The notes beneath the pieces are model-generated. The model worked only from the letters and a program-made list of their open reading frames with translations, was not told the DNA's origin and did not search any database. A stretch of DNA of 64,000 nt from an uncultured Pelagibacteraceae bacterium (GTDB lineage Bacteria; Pseudomonadota; Alphaproteobacteria; Pelagibacterales; Pelagibacteraceae), in contig CACFTE010000001.1 in the NCBI GenBank assembly GCA_902569105.1, positions 1 through 64,000 on the forward strand, in the 5' to 3' direction. Shown here piece by piece: positions 20,621-31,067 of this stretch (position 1 is its first letter; every line of letters starts with the position of its first letter). Position numbers and translations under genes: made by a program.

Positions 20621-21082
20621 ATGGCAAAGCTAAGAGAAATTTCATCTATAGAACACGGGCTAACAGAAGCTATAAAAAATCTTAAATCAAAAGTAATTGA
20701 GGAAGTAACAGGAAAAAGCGAGTCTTTTTTGAGAAAGTGCAGTGATCCAGATTTAGACCAACAGCTAGACCACAGAGATGCTGTAAAAATTGATAAAGCA
20801 TGTGTTCAAAAAGGTTTAACACCTTATCTATTAAGAGCACATGAATATATTATTCAAAAAGAGCTTAAAAACGTTGTAACCGACCAAAAAGACTTAAATG
20901 AACTTTTAACAAAATTTACTATTTTACATGGTCAATTACTATCTGTTATTAATTCTGCAAAAAGTAGTAGCGGTCATAAAGGAGAACAAATTTCATCAGT
21001 TGAAAAAAAGGATATTTTTGAAGCTTTTGAGGCACTAGAAAATAAAATCCACAAAATTAAAACAACAATTGAAAGCAGTTAA
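20621..21082 (+). CDS. Putative helix-turn-helix-type protein, unknown function
   Basis: 153 residues from the ATG at 20621; the frame is open further upstream, but that stretch runs through the dyad and looks non-coding. The segment around residues 20-60 (LKSKVIEEVTGKSESFLRKC, then SDPDLDQQLDHRDAVKIDKA) resembles small HTH proteins related to phage CII-type regulators, where a Ser/Leu-Arg helix is followed by SDPD; I regard this as a weak resemblance. The C-terminal half is helical and charged, possibly coiled coil. It overlaps the next gene (PrsW-like) by 1 nt, so an operon is likely. It may regulate the locus through the dyad at 20553. Confidence 0.7.
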   Translation: MAKLREISSIEHGLTEAIKNLKSKVIEEVTGKSESFLRKCSDPDLDQQLDHRDAVKIDKACVQKGLTPYLLRAHEYIIQKELKNVVTDQKDLNELLTKFTILHGQLLSVINSAKSSSGHKGEQISSVEKKDIFEAFEALENKIHKIKTTIESS

Positions 21083-21765
21083 TGTCGCTTCTTCTAGTAA
21101 CAATTCTGCCATCAATCTTAATAGTTCTTTTCTTTGTTAAGTCAGATAAATTTAAAGAACCAAATAAAGAAATCATAAAAGTTTTTTTTCTGGGAATTTT
21201 AATCACAATTCCAGCTTATTTTTTAAACACATATCTAAGTGAAATTTGGTATACTACAAATGCCAGCGAAGGACTTATCTCATCATTTCTTACAGCAGCA
21301 CCAGTAGAAGAAGGTTTAAAATTATCAGTTTTGTATTTCTTTGTTTATAAAATGAAAGATTTCAATGAGCCTATAGATGGTATTGTTTATGGGGTAACCG
21401 TATCACTTGGTTTTGCAACTTTGGAAAATATTTATTATGTTTATCTTTTAGCAGATTACTTTGAAACAACTTCTATGGCACTTGCTATTTTAAGATCTTT
21501 TTCTGCAATACCTGCCCACGCTATTTTTGGAGTATTTATGGGTTATTTCTTTATGAAATACGCATTTATAAAAAAGGGTGATAATTTAATTTTTGCATTT
21601 GTAATACCTTTTGTTTTACATGGTTGTTACAATTTATTTGCGTCCTCAAATTTTATAATTTCACTAATATTGATATTAATTGCATGGATTGTAGCTTTAA
21701 GAATGTTTTCGAGACTAAAAAAAACTCAAAAGACAAAACGAAGAGAATATGAAAAAAAGTTATAA
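21082..21765 (+). CDS. PrsW-family intramembrane metalloprotease
   Basis: 227-residue polytopic membrane protein with about seven hydrophobic segments and a basic C-terminal tail (RLKKTQKTKRREYEKKL). The family's conserved polar residues inside membrane segments are present: Glu76-Glu77 in APVEEGLKLS, Glu115-Asn116 in FATLENIYYV, His146 in PAHAIFG and His180 in LHGCYN. Relatives include the site-1 protease PrsW, which cuts the anti-sigma factor RsiW in Bacillus. No anti-sigma factor is visible here. It overlaps the downstream channel gene by 17 nt, implying coupled expression; the substrate is unknown. Confidence 0.87.
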   Translation: MSLLLVTILPSILIVLFFVKSDKFKEPNKEIIKVFFLGILITIPAYFLNTYLSEIWYTTNASEGLISSFLTAAPVEEGLKLSVLYFFVYKMKDFNEPIDGIVYGVTVSLGFATLENIYYVYLLADYFETTSMALAILRSFSAIPAHAIFGVFMGYFFMKYAFIKKGDNLIFAFVIPFVLHGCYNLFASSNFIISLILILIAWIVALRMFSRLKKTQKTKRREYEKKL

Positions 21766-23314
21766 ACTAAAAAATTATTTAAAGAAATTATTTTTAGTTT
21801 TACTTTTGATTTCCTTTCAAAATATTACTTTTTCTGAGGAAAATTTTTATGAGGAAGATGAAATTGTTGCCTGTTCCAATTTTTATGATGCTGTAAAAAA
21901 TAGCAGCAACCCTAGAGTGAAAAACCTTTTTCCTAGATATTTATATAATGATTTTGGTTTTAAAATAAAAATCTTCGATAATGACGGTGAATGGACAGCA
22001 TTTAGAGATGAATATGGAAATATTAAAATTGGTGAGGTTTACTCTTATAAGGCGCTAGACCTCATAAAGCCAGAAGATAGCATTGTAAATATTAATGGGG
22101 AAAAACTTGAAACTTTAGATCAGTTTTATTCTATAGCATATTCTGAAGAGGTAGAAATACTTAGACTTGATTTGTTAAATCAAAATGGAGAATCTTATCA
22201 AGCAACAATAGAGTCACATAATAACGGTTATTCATTTATTGATTATAGTTTAGAGGATATTTATATCTCAGATATAGATATTAAAAAGGGTACAACAACA
22301 TTTACCCTAAGGGAGTCTTTTCAATTTAATTTTGATTTAGAAAATAATGATAATGAAAATTTACATCCATTACATGCGCTTGCAAAAAAATATCTTATCG
22401 ATACTAAAGATGAAGATAATCCTTTCATTCATGTTTGTAAACCAACAATAAAGGAATTTAAATATTCAGGATTAGTAGATCCATTAGACAACGATACTTT
22501 AAGTTTAGTAAAATCTGATCAAGATTTAATTCAAAACTCATACAAGATCACCCCTTACCTCGCGCCATTTAATAGTTATGACAATGTAAGAGTTTCAAAT
22601 AAGAGGATAAGTGTTCAAACCGTTAGAAATCAGTTTAATCTAAGATCCTTTCCATTTGATAAACAAACTATTAAGTATCAAATAGGAAACGGTACATATG
22701 AAGTTGATAATATATTGTTTTGGTCACAAGCGTTTACAATAAAAACTTTAAATGACTTTATGAAACTTGACGATATTTCAGGATGGAAAAAAAATAAATA
22801 TGATATCAAAAGAATTTTACATCGAGACACAGTTGATGTAGTGGGTCAATATAGAGATGGAATAAGTATTGAAATAGAGTTAGAGAGGAAACATGGATAT
22901 TATATTTTTAAAGTAATTTTACCAATTATTTTAATTTTATCAGTATGCTGGTCTGTAGTTTGGGTTGATCCAAGAGAATTAGAGGCAAGATTAACAATAA
23001 CTATTGTTTGTTTACTATCATTAATTGCATACAATTTTGTGATTGATGCTGAATTACCAAAACTGGAGTATCTCACAGTTTTAGATTGGATAGTTTTAAT
23101 TTCTTATTTTTATGCAACTGTGCCTAACTTTTTGAGTATAATTTCGTTTAGACTTCAAAAAACAAATTTGAAATTAAGTAATCAACTTGAAATAGTTAGC
23201 AAAAGGTATGGACTTTCCTCTTATGTTTTAAGTATTTTTATAATTGTTTGGATAAATGCGTTTTCAAATCCTGATAACTCAAGTAGCCTTATAAGTTGGA
23301 TGGTTCCTTATTAG
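21749..23314 (+). CDS. Pentameric ligand-gated ion channel (Cys-loop-like) with N-terminal PDZ-like domain
   Basis: 521 residues. A signal peptide covers residues 1-29. Residues ~70-156 look like a PDZ domain (KPEDSIVNINGEKLETLDQF followed by paired strands). An extracellular ligand-binding domain (~230-383) holds the hallmark loop FNLRSFPFDKQ (297-306) without flanking disulfide Cys, as in other bacterial members. Four TM helices follow: M1 384-405 with the conserved Pro392, M2 ~412-433 beginning RELEARLTIT, M3 ~442-468 and M4 ~488-507. The M1-M2 region recalls ELIC/GLIC-type channels, and the acidic residue at the start of M2 suggests cation selectivity. It is 17 nt inside the PrsW gene. 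Ligand and partner are unknown. Confidence 0.88.
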   Translation: MKKSYKLKNYLKKLFLVLLLISFQNITFSEENFYEEDEIVACSNFYDAVKNSSNPRVKNLFPRYLYNDFGFKIKIFDNDGEWTAFRDEYGNIKIGEVYSYKALDLIKPEDSIVNINGEKLETLDQFYSIAYSEEVEILRLDLLNQNGESYQATIESHNNGYSFIDYSLEDIYISDIDIKKGTTTFTLRESFQFNFDLENNDNENLHPLHALAKKYLIDTKDEDNPFIHVCKPTIKEFKYSGLVDPLDNDTLSLVKSDQDLIQNSYKITPYLAPFNSYDNVRVSNKRISVQTVRNQFNLRSFPFDKQTIKYQIGNGTYEVDNILFWSQAFTIKTLNDFMKLDDISGWKKNKYDIKRILHRDTVDVVGQYRDGISIEIELERKHGYYIFKVILPIILILSVCWSVVWVDPRELEARLTITIVCLLSLIAYNFVIDAELPKLEYLTVLDWIVLISYFYATVPNFLSIISFRLQKTNLKLSNQLEIVSKRYGLSSYVLSIFIIVWINAFSNPDNSSSLISWMVPY

Positions 23315-23421
23315 TAAAAAATATATTGAACGTAAGTATAAATTACGAAAATGCTTCAACAATGTTTTCTTGGATGACAGGCTAGAAATATAATTGTCCA
23401 ATTTAATAAATCTTATTTCAC

Positions 23422-23460
23422 ATGAAATTTAAAAAAGTAAATCTTATATTAATTCTGTAA
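23422..23460 (+). other. Possible 12-codon leader peptide ORF
   Basis: An ATG opens 12 codons (MKFKKVNLILIL) ending in TAA at 23458-23460. The stop lies in the 5' arm of the hairpin at 23454. There is no clear Shine-Dalgarno. It may be a regulatory uORF for the 47-residue protein, a decayed signal peptide, or chance. Confidence 0.25.
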
Positions 23461-23478
23461 GGCAAAAAGCTTTACAGA
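23454..23478 (+). promoter_or_regulatory. Hairpin overlapping the ribosome-binding region of the 47-aa gene
   Basis: TCTGTAA (23454-23460) and its exact inverse complement TTACAGA (23472-23478) flank an 11-nt loop. The 3' arm runs into AGAAAGGA, the Shine-Dalgarno of the ATG at 23490, so folding could restrict ribosome access. The 5' arm contains the stop codon of a 12-codon ORF. Confidence 0.4.
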
Positions 23479-23489
23479 AAGGATAAAAG

Positions 23490-23633
23490 ATGACTTTGAA
23501 GCAATACTTAATAGCTGGTGTAATAGAGCAAGCTATAGTTCTAGGAGTGATTTTACCAGCTACAGGATGGTGGTTTAGCTTTTTTGCTCTAACTGCTGTT
23601 TGGAACTTAGTTGCTGGTGGATTTGGCAAGTAA
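23490..23633 (+). CDS. Small hydrophobic membrane protein, unknown function
   Basis: 47 residues: MTLKQYLIAG, then two hydrophobic stretches (about 6-24 and 28-45) split by the turn PATGWW, ending in GGFGK. AGAAAGGA gives a fair Shine-Dalgarno 6-7 nt before the ATG. A hairpin precedes it and a stable stem-loop follows at 23655, giving it the layout of a self-contained small transcript. I do not recognise a family. Coding is inferred from signals and hydrophobic pattern only. Confidence 0.55.
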   Translation: MTLKQYLIAGVIEQAIVLGVILPATGWWFSFFALTAVWNLVAGGFGK

Positions 23634-23654
23634 CTATGTGTGGTTTAAAAAGAT

Positions 23655-23684
23655 AGATCTGGGAGAAATACAGCTCCCAGGTCT
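23655..23684 (+). terminator. Stem-loop after the 47-aa gene, probable terminator
   Basis: AGATCTGGGAG pairs with CTCCCAGGTCT (11 bp with one G-U pair) around an 8-nt loop. The downstream U-run is poor (AAAATATTAATTT), so termination efficiency is doubtful; it may protect an mRNA 3' end. Together with the rest of 23315-23749 I see only the small ORFs, the hairpins and a TTGTCCAATTT copy at 23394. Confidence 0.5.
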
Positions 23685-23749
23685 AAAATATTAATTTATA
23701 ACTCTTTGTTTTTATATATTCTTGACAATTAAAGAATCGCCTAAAATTA

Positions 23750-25708
23750 ATGAAAATACCTGTTTTATTACCCAACATATTTGATCATCCTTTTACGTAT
23801 GAGTCAGATAAAAAGATTGAAGTTGGCAAATACGTATTGGTTCCATTTGGAAAAACAGATGCTATAGGCGTAGTATGGGATCAATTCGAAAAAGAAAAAA
23901 ATAACAAAAAGTTTAAAGTAAAAAAAATAAAAAAAATATTTAATGTCAATAAACTCAATGAAAATTCTATAAAATTTTTAAACTGGTTTTCAGAATATAA
24001 TATTGTGCCAAAGGGTATGGCTTTAAAGCTTCATTTATTAAGCAGTGAAGCAATAGAAGATTTAAAAGAAAAGGAATATCTGAAATTTAATGAAAAACTA
24101 CAATCCAATAAATATGAATTAAGTAAAGAACAAAATGATGCATACAAAGATTTAATTCAAAAGGATCATAAATTTAGAACACATGTACTTCAAGGAACAA
24201 CAGGATCAGGTAAAACAATAGTATACTTTAATGCAATTAAGAAAAAAATTGAGCAAGGACATCAGGCATTAATTTTATTGCCTGAAATAGGTTTAACAAA
24301 TGATTTTGAAAAAAAATTTATAGATTTTTTTGGTTTTAGACCTGCTATTTGGCATTCATCTGTAACAAAAAAAAATAAAAAAATTATCTGGAGTGGACTA
24401 GCTTCTAATAAAATTAAAGTAGTTATTGGTGCTAGATCAGCTTTATTCTTACCATTTAAAAATTTAGGATTAATAACGGTCGATGAAGAGCACGATCAAT
24501 CATATAAACAAGATGAAGGAGTTATTTATAATGCTCGTGATATGGCAATTTCGAGAGCAAAGTTTGAGAATTTACCTATCAATCTGATAAGTGCAGTTCC
24601 TTCTGTAGAAACGTACAATAACATCAAACTAAAAAAATATGAATACTCAAGAATATTGAATAGATATAAAGATGCTAATTTACCAGATCATGAGATCATT
24701 GATTTAAAAAAATATAGTTTAGAAAAACAAAAATGGATTTCTCCAAAAACAATTGAAAAAGTAAAATCCCATCTGGATAAAGGAGATCAGGTTTTGTTTT
24801 TTTTAAATAGAAGAGGATTTTCTCCTTTTGTATTATGCAAAAAGTGTATCAATGTTTTTTCCTGTCCTAATTGTTCAATAAATCTTGTCTATCACAAAAA
24901 AAATAATCAAATGCTCTGTCACTATTGCGGACATAAAACAGGGATGGATAGAAATTGTGTTGATGGAAAAAAATGTGATTTAGCTTTTTCTGGTCCAGGA
25001 GTTGAAAAAATATCAGAGGAAGTAGAATCTATTTTCTCAGAATATAAATCAGTAATTTTTTCTAGTGATACAATGAATAAAAAATCATCTATAAAAATTT
25101 TGGATGATATAATTGGAAATAAAATTAATATACTTATCGGAACTCAAATGGTTTCTAAAGGATTTCATTTTCCCAATTTAAATTGCGTTGTTGTTTTAGA
25201 TATTGACTTAACATCCCAAGGACATGATTTACGTGCGGCAGAAAAAAATTTGCAATTATACCACCAACTTTCTGGTAGAGCAGGTAGAGCTGGAAAACCT
25301 GCTAAAGTTTATTTTCAAACTTATAATATGAACTCAGATGTAATTTCTCAAATTACTGATGAAGATCCATTTTTATTTTTAGATAAAGAATTAATCCTAA
25401 GAAAAAACTACTCACTGCCACCATTTGAAAGATTTATAGGTATAATAATTACATCACCAGACGAGGATAAATTAAAAAAAGAGTCATTTGTAATACAAGA
25501 AAAATTAAACAAAAATTTAAATTGTAAAGTTCTTGGACCTGTAGAGGCTCCAATATTTAAAATTAACAAGAATTATAGAAACAGAATTTTAATAAGATCT
25601 AAAAAGGAAATGAATATTCAAAAAAAATTGTCTGAAATTCTAAAGATCCATAAGTCTACAAGTGGAATAAAACTAATAGTTGATGTTGACCCAATTAGCT
25701 TCAATTAG
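23750..25708 (+). CDS. priA: Primosomal protein N' (replication restart helicase PriA)
   Basis: DEAH-type 3'-5' helicase that reloads the replisome at stalled forks; 652 residues. It has the PriA DNA-binding N terminus (VLLPNIFDHPFTYES), Walker A GTTGSGKT, the DEEHD box, paired zinc-binding cysteines from ~367 (CKKC, CPNC, CHYC), and the C-terminal helicase motif LSGRAGRAGKP. The last zinc pair is CVDGKKC instead of the usual CPxC. A TTGACA at 23722 could be a -35 but no well-spaced -10 is apparent. It lies 105 nt before the ATP synthase genes. Confidence 0.95.
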   Translation: MKIPVLLPNIFDHPFTYESDKKIEVGKYVLVPFGKTDAIGVVWDQFEKEKNNKKFKVKKIKKIFNVNKLNENSIKFLNWFSEYNIVPKGMALKLHLLSSEAIEDLKEKEYLKFNEKLQSNKYELSKEQNDAYKDLIQKDHKFRTHVLQGTTGSGKTIVYFNAIKKKIEQGHQALILLPEIGLTNDFEKKFIDFFGFRPAIWHSSVTKKNKKIIWSGLASNKIKVVIGARSALFLPFKNLGLITVDEEHDQSYKQDEGVIYNARDMAISRAKFENLPINLISAVPSVETYNNIKLKKYEYSRILNRYKDANLPDHEIIDLKKYSLEKQKWISPKTIEKVKSHLDKGDQVLFFLNRRGFSPFVLCKKCINVFSCPNCSINLVYHKKNNQMLCHYCGHKTGMDRNCVDGKKCDLAFSGPGVEKISEEVESIFSEYKSVIFSSDTMNKKSSIKILDDIIGNKINILIGTQMVSKGFHFPNLNCVVVLDIDLTSQGHDLRAAEKNLQLYHQLSGRAGRAGKPAKVYFQTYNMNSDVISQITDEDPFLFLDKELILRKNYSLPPFERFIGIIITSPDEDKLKKESFVIQEKLNKNLNCKVLGPVEAPIFKINKNYRNRILIRSKKEMNIQKKLSEILKIHKSTSGIKLIVDVDPISFN

Positions 25709-25743
25709 CCCTATAAAATAAACCTTTTTTTAGATTCTGTAAC

Positions 25744-25772
25744 TTGAACAGAATAATTTCGTATGGTATTTA
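25744..25772 (+). promoter_or_regulatory. Promoter of the F1 ATP synthase operon
   Basis: TTGAAC (25744-25749), a 17-nt spacer, then TATTTA (25767-25772) preceded by TG (extended -10). Initiation near 25779 leaves a leader of about 35 nt containing TAAGGA, the Shine-Dalgarno for the TTG start at 25814. Unlike several other promoters here, this one yields a conventional leader. Confidence 0.55.
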
Positions 25773-25813
25773 ATCGGCAATTTTAAATAATTCTTAAGAA
25801 AATAAGGAATACA

Positions 25814-26368
25814 TTGACTGATCAAAAAGTAACATTTGCAAGCACAAATAGTTATTCACAAGCATTATATGAGCTTGGAAATGAAGCTGGCTCATTAAGT
25901 GAGATAGAGAACCAAGCTTTAGCTATCCTTGAATTAGTTTCAGAAAATGAAGAAGTTAAAAGCTTTATAAAAAATCCAACAAATAAAATTGAACAACAAG
26001 CAGCTGCCTTTGATTTAATTTCAGACAAATTAAATTTAAATAAGTTATTAAAAACATTTTTAAATTTTGTAATTACAAAAAGACGTCTCTTTTATATAGA
26101 GAAGATAATTGAGGACTTCATAGATACTTGTTCGAAGAATAGGGGTGAAATAAAAGCAGAACTTTCATCATCTAAAGAATTAAATGAAACAGAAATATTA
26201 AAAATAAAAGATGAATTAGCATCTAATTTTGGTGCAAATATAAAATTAAACTATAAATACGATCCAAGTTTAATAGGTGGTTTAATCATAAAAGTTGAAA
26301 GTACTATGATTGACACATCTATAAAGAGTAAATTAAAACAACTAGAAACAAAAATGTTAGAGGCATAA
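25814..26368 (+). CDS. atpH: ATP synthase F1 delta subunit
   Basis: Stator subunit linking F1 to the peripheral stalk, 184 residues. The start is TTG; TAAGGA lies 5 nt upstream and no better ATG exists before the conserved YSQALYEL segment, so TTG is accepted. The C-terminal DPSLIGGLIIKVESTMIDTSIKSKL is typical of AtpH. It opens the alphaproteobacterial atpHAGDC order and abuts atpA. The F0 genes are not in this window. Confidence 0.94.
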   Translation: MTDQKVTFASTNSYSQALYELGNEAGSLSEIENQALAILELVSENEEVKSFIKNPTNKIEQQAAAFDLISDKLNLNKLLKTFLNFVITKRRLFYIEKIIEDFIDTCSKNRGEIKAELSSSKELNETEILKIKDELASNFGANIKLNYKYDPSLIGGLIIKVESTMIDTSIKSKLKQLETKMLEA

Positions 26369-27901
26369 ATGGAAATAAATCCTTCAGAAGTTACAAAGAT
26401 ATTAAAAGAACAGATAAAAAACTTTGGAGACAAAGCAGAAGTATCAGAGGTTGGACAAGTGCTATCAGTAGGTGATGGTATTGCAAGAATTTACGGATTA
26501 AACAATGTTCAAGCTGGAGAGATGGTGGAATTTTCTGATGGATCTAAAGGAATGGCTCTAAACTTGGAAAGTGACAACGTTGGTGTTGTAATATTTGGAG
26601 ATGATAGAGCTGTTAAAGAAGGAGACACAGTAAAAAGAACAGGAGCAATTGTTGATACTCCTGTTGGAAAAGAATTATTGGGAAGAGTTGTTGATGGATT
26701 GGGAAATCCTATAGATGGCAAAGGTGCTTTGGATAAAGGCATAAAAAGAAGCAGAGTAGAGATTAAGGCACCAGGAATCATTCCAAGAAAATCAGTAAGT
26801 GAACCAATGCAAACAGGTTTGAAATCAATTGACAGTCTAGTTCCTATTGGAAGAGGTCAAAGAGAATTAATTATTGGAGATAGACAAACTGGAAAAACAG
26901 CAGTTGCGATTGACGCAATTATTAATCAAAAAAAAATAAACGAGTCAGGTGATGAAAAACAAAAATTATATTGTGTATACGTTGCAATAGGTCAGAAAAG
27001 ATCAACAGTAAGACAAATAGAAAAAACGTTACAAGAAGCTGGTGCAATGGAGTATACCACAATTGTTGCTGCAACTGCATCAGATGCTGCACCTCTTCAA
27101 TTTTTAGCGCCATATACTGGATGTGCAATGGGGGAATATTTTAGAGATAATGGAATGCACGCGCTTATAATCTATGATGACCTTTCAAAACAAGCAGTTG
27201 CATATAGACAAATGTCACTCTTGCTAAGAAGACCACCAGGAAGGGAAGCTTATCCAGGAGATGTATTTTATCTTCATAGTAGATTGCTTGAAAGAGCTGC
27301 AAAATTGAGCGATGAACATGGCGGTGGATCACTTACAGCACTTCCAATTATTGAGACTCAAGGAGGTGACGTTTCTGCTTTTATTCCAACAAACGTAATT
27401 TCAATTACTGATGGTCAGATATTCTTAGAAACTGAACTTTTTAACCAAGGAATAAGACCTGCTATTAACGTCGGTTTATCAGTATCTAGAGTTGGTTCTT
27501 CAGCACAAACTAAAGCAATGAAAAAAGTTTCAGGTTCAATGAAACTTGAGCTAGCCCAATACAGAGAGATGGCTGCATTTGCTCAGTTTGGCTCAGATTT
27601 AGATGCATCTACTCAGAAACTGTTAAATAGAGGTTCAAAATTAACAGAACTTCTCAAACAAAGACAATATTCACCAATGACAGTTGCTGAACAGGTGATT
27701 TCAGTATTTTGCGGTGTAAAAGGTCATTTAGACGATATTGAGTTAAAAGATATAGCAAATTTTGAGTCTAAAATTGTCGAAAAATGTAAATCAGAAAAAC
27801 CAGAAATAATTAATTCAATCAATGCCTCTGGAAAATTAGAGGAAGATAGTGAAAAAGCACTTACTGAATTGATTGTTGAACTTAAAAAAAACTTAAATTA
27901 A
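26369..27901 (+). CDS. atpA: ATP synthase F1 alpha subunit
   Basis: Non-catalytic nucleotide-binding subunit of F1, 510 residues. It shows the delta-binding N terminus [16 protein letters not shown], Walker [10 protein letters not shown], and the family signature [17 protein letters not shown] with the arginine finger. It directly follows the atpH stop and is 6 nt from atpG. Confidence 0.98.
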   Translation: MEINPSEVTKILKEQIKNFGDKAEVSEVGQVLSVGDGIARIYGLNNVQAGEMVEFSDGSKGMALNLESDNVGVVIFGDDRAVKEGDTVKRTGAIVDTPVGKELLGRVVDGLGNPIDGKGALDKGIKRSRVEIKAPGIIPRKSVSEPMQTGLKSIDSLVPIGRGQRELIIGDRQTGKTAVAIDAIINQKKINESGDEKQKLYCVYVAIGQKRSTVRQIEKTLQEAGAMEYTTIVAATASDAAPLQFLAPYTGCAMGEYFRDNGMHALIIYDDLSKQAVAYRQMSLLLRRPPGREAYPGDVFYLHSRLLERAAKLSDEHGGGSLTALPIIETQGGDVSAFIPTNVISITDGQIFLETELFNQGIRPAINVGLSVSRVGSSAQTKAMKKVSGSMKLELAQYREMAAFAQFGSDLDASTQKLLNRGSKLTELLKQRQYSPMTVAEQVISVFCGVKGHLDDIELKDIANFESKIVEKCKSEKPEIINSINASGKLEEDSEKALTELIVELKKNLN

Positions 27902-27907
27902 TAAAAT

Positions 27908-30203
<2,296 letters not shown>

Positions 30204-30204
<1 letters not shown>

Positions 30205-30602
30205 TGAGTGAACAGTTTAATTTAGAAATTGTTAGTCCTGAAAAATCTTTTCTAAAAAAAGATAATGTTACAGAAGTAATTGTACCAGCATTTGAAGGTG
30301 AAATGGGAATTTTGAAAGACCATATTTCAATTATTTCATTTTTAAAACCTGGTATTATAAAAATTATCTCAAGTAATGAAGAAAATAGCTATTATGTAGA
30401 TGATGGAATAGTAGAATTTAAAAATAATACTCTTTCTATTTTAACTAGCAATATTTTTGATATTAAAAATTCTGATAAATCTAAAATTCAAGATATGATT
30501 AAGCAAGCAGAAAAGGATCTTGTCGGGGAAAAACTTGATGACCAAAAAAGATTTATTATTTCGCAGAAAGTTGAAGTATTAAAATCTTTAAGTATAAATT
30601 AG
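30204..30602 (+). CDS. atpC: ATP synthase F1 epsilon subunit
   Basis: Rotor subunit that couples to the c-ring and modulates hydrolysis; 132 residues. The beta-sandwich domain shows FNLEIVSPEKSFLKKDNVTE and VPAFEGEMGILKDH; the C-terminal helical hairpin is present. The last 15 nt overlap the convergent rppH gene, leaving no room for a conventional terminator. Confidence 0.94.
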
Positions 30603-31067
30603 TTGATTTAATTCTTTTTTAATTTTTTCATACACATGAAGCTTAAACTCAACTACTTTATCTGTAATATTTTCATGATTGATCCATTTCCATTCCAAGA
30701 ATTCAGGTTTTTTAGTCTTTAGATTGATTTCGTTGTCTTCACCTAAAAATCTCATAATGTACCATTTTTGGGTTTGTCCTTTAAATCTTCCTCTCCAAAT
30801 AATACCCAGTAGATTATCTGGTAAATTGTATGTTGTTTCATCTTTAACTTCTTGAATTAGTTTTACAGTTTTTATGCTTGTCTCTTCATTTAATTCTCTA
30901 TAAGCAGCCTCTAAAGGACTCTCCCCTTCATCTATACCGCCTTGTGGCATTTGCCAAAAGTCATTTGGATTATCGATTCTTTTAGCAACAAATATTTGAT
31001 TTTTTTTATTCAATAATGCCACTCCAACACCTTTCCTAAGTGGTAAACTATTAAATTTCTTATCCAT
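30588..31067 (-). CDS. rppH: RNA pyrophosphohydrolase (Nudix)
   Basis: Removes pyrophosphate from 5'-triphosphorylated RNA to begin mRNA decay; an Ap4A hydrolase activity is also known in this family (NudH/IalA). The 159 residues match RppH length and have YRKGVG-like LPLRKGVGVALL, FWQMPQGGIDEGES and the Nudix core YRELNEETS. The canonical Gly near the end of the Nudix box is Ser here. It overlaps ctpA by 8 nt and atpC tail-to-tail by 15 nt. Confidence 0.92.
   Translation of the reverse strand: MDKKFNSLPLRKGVGVALLNKKNQIFVAKRIDNPNDFWQMPQGGIDEGESPLEAAYRELNEETSIKTVKLIQEVKDETTYNLPDNLLGIIWRGRFKGQTQKWYIMRFLGEDNEINLKTKKPEFLEWKWINHENITDKVVEFKLHVYEKIKKELNQLIYT

Noticed and set aside
23715-23750. TTGACA at 23722 as a complete priA promoter
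   Set aside because: The -35 is perfect, but the only -10-like hexamers are at a 14-nt spacing or overlap the start codon, so a full promoter is not supported.
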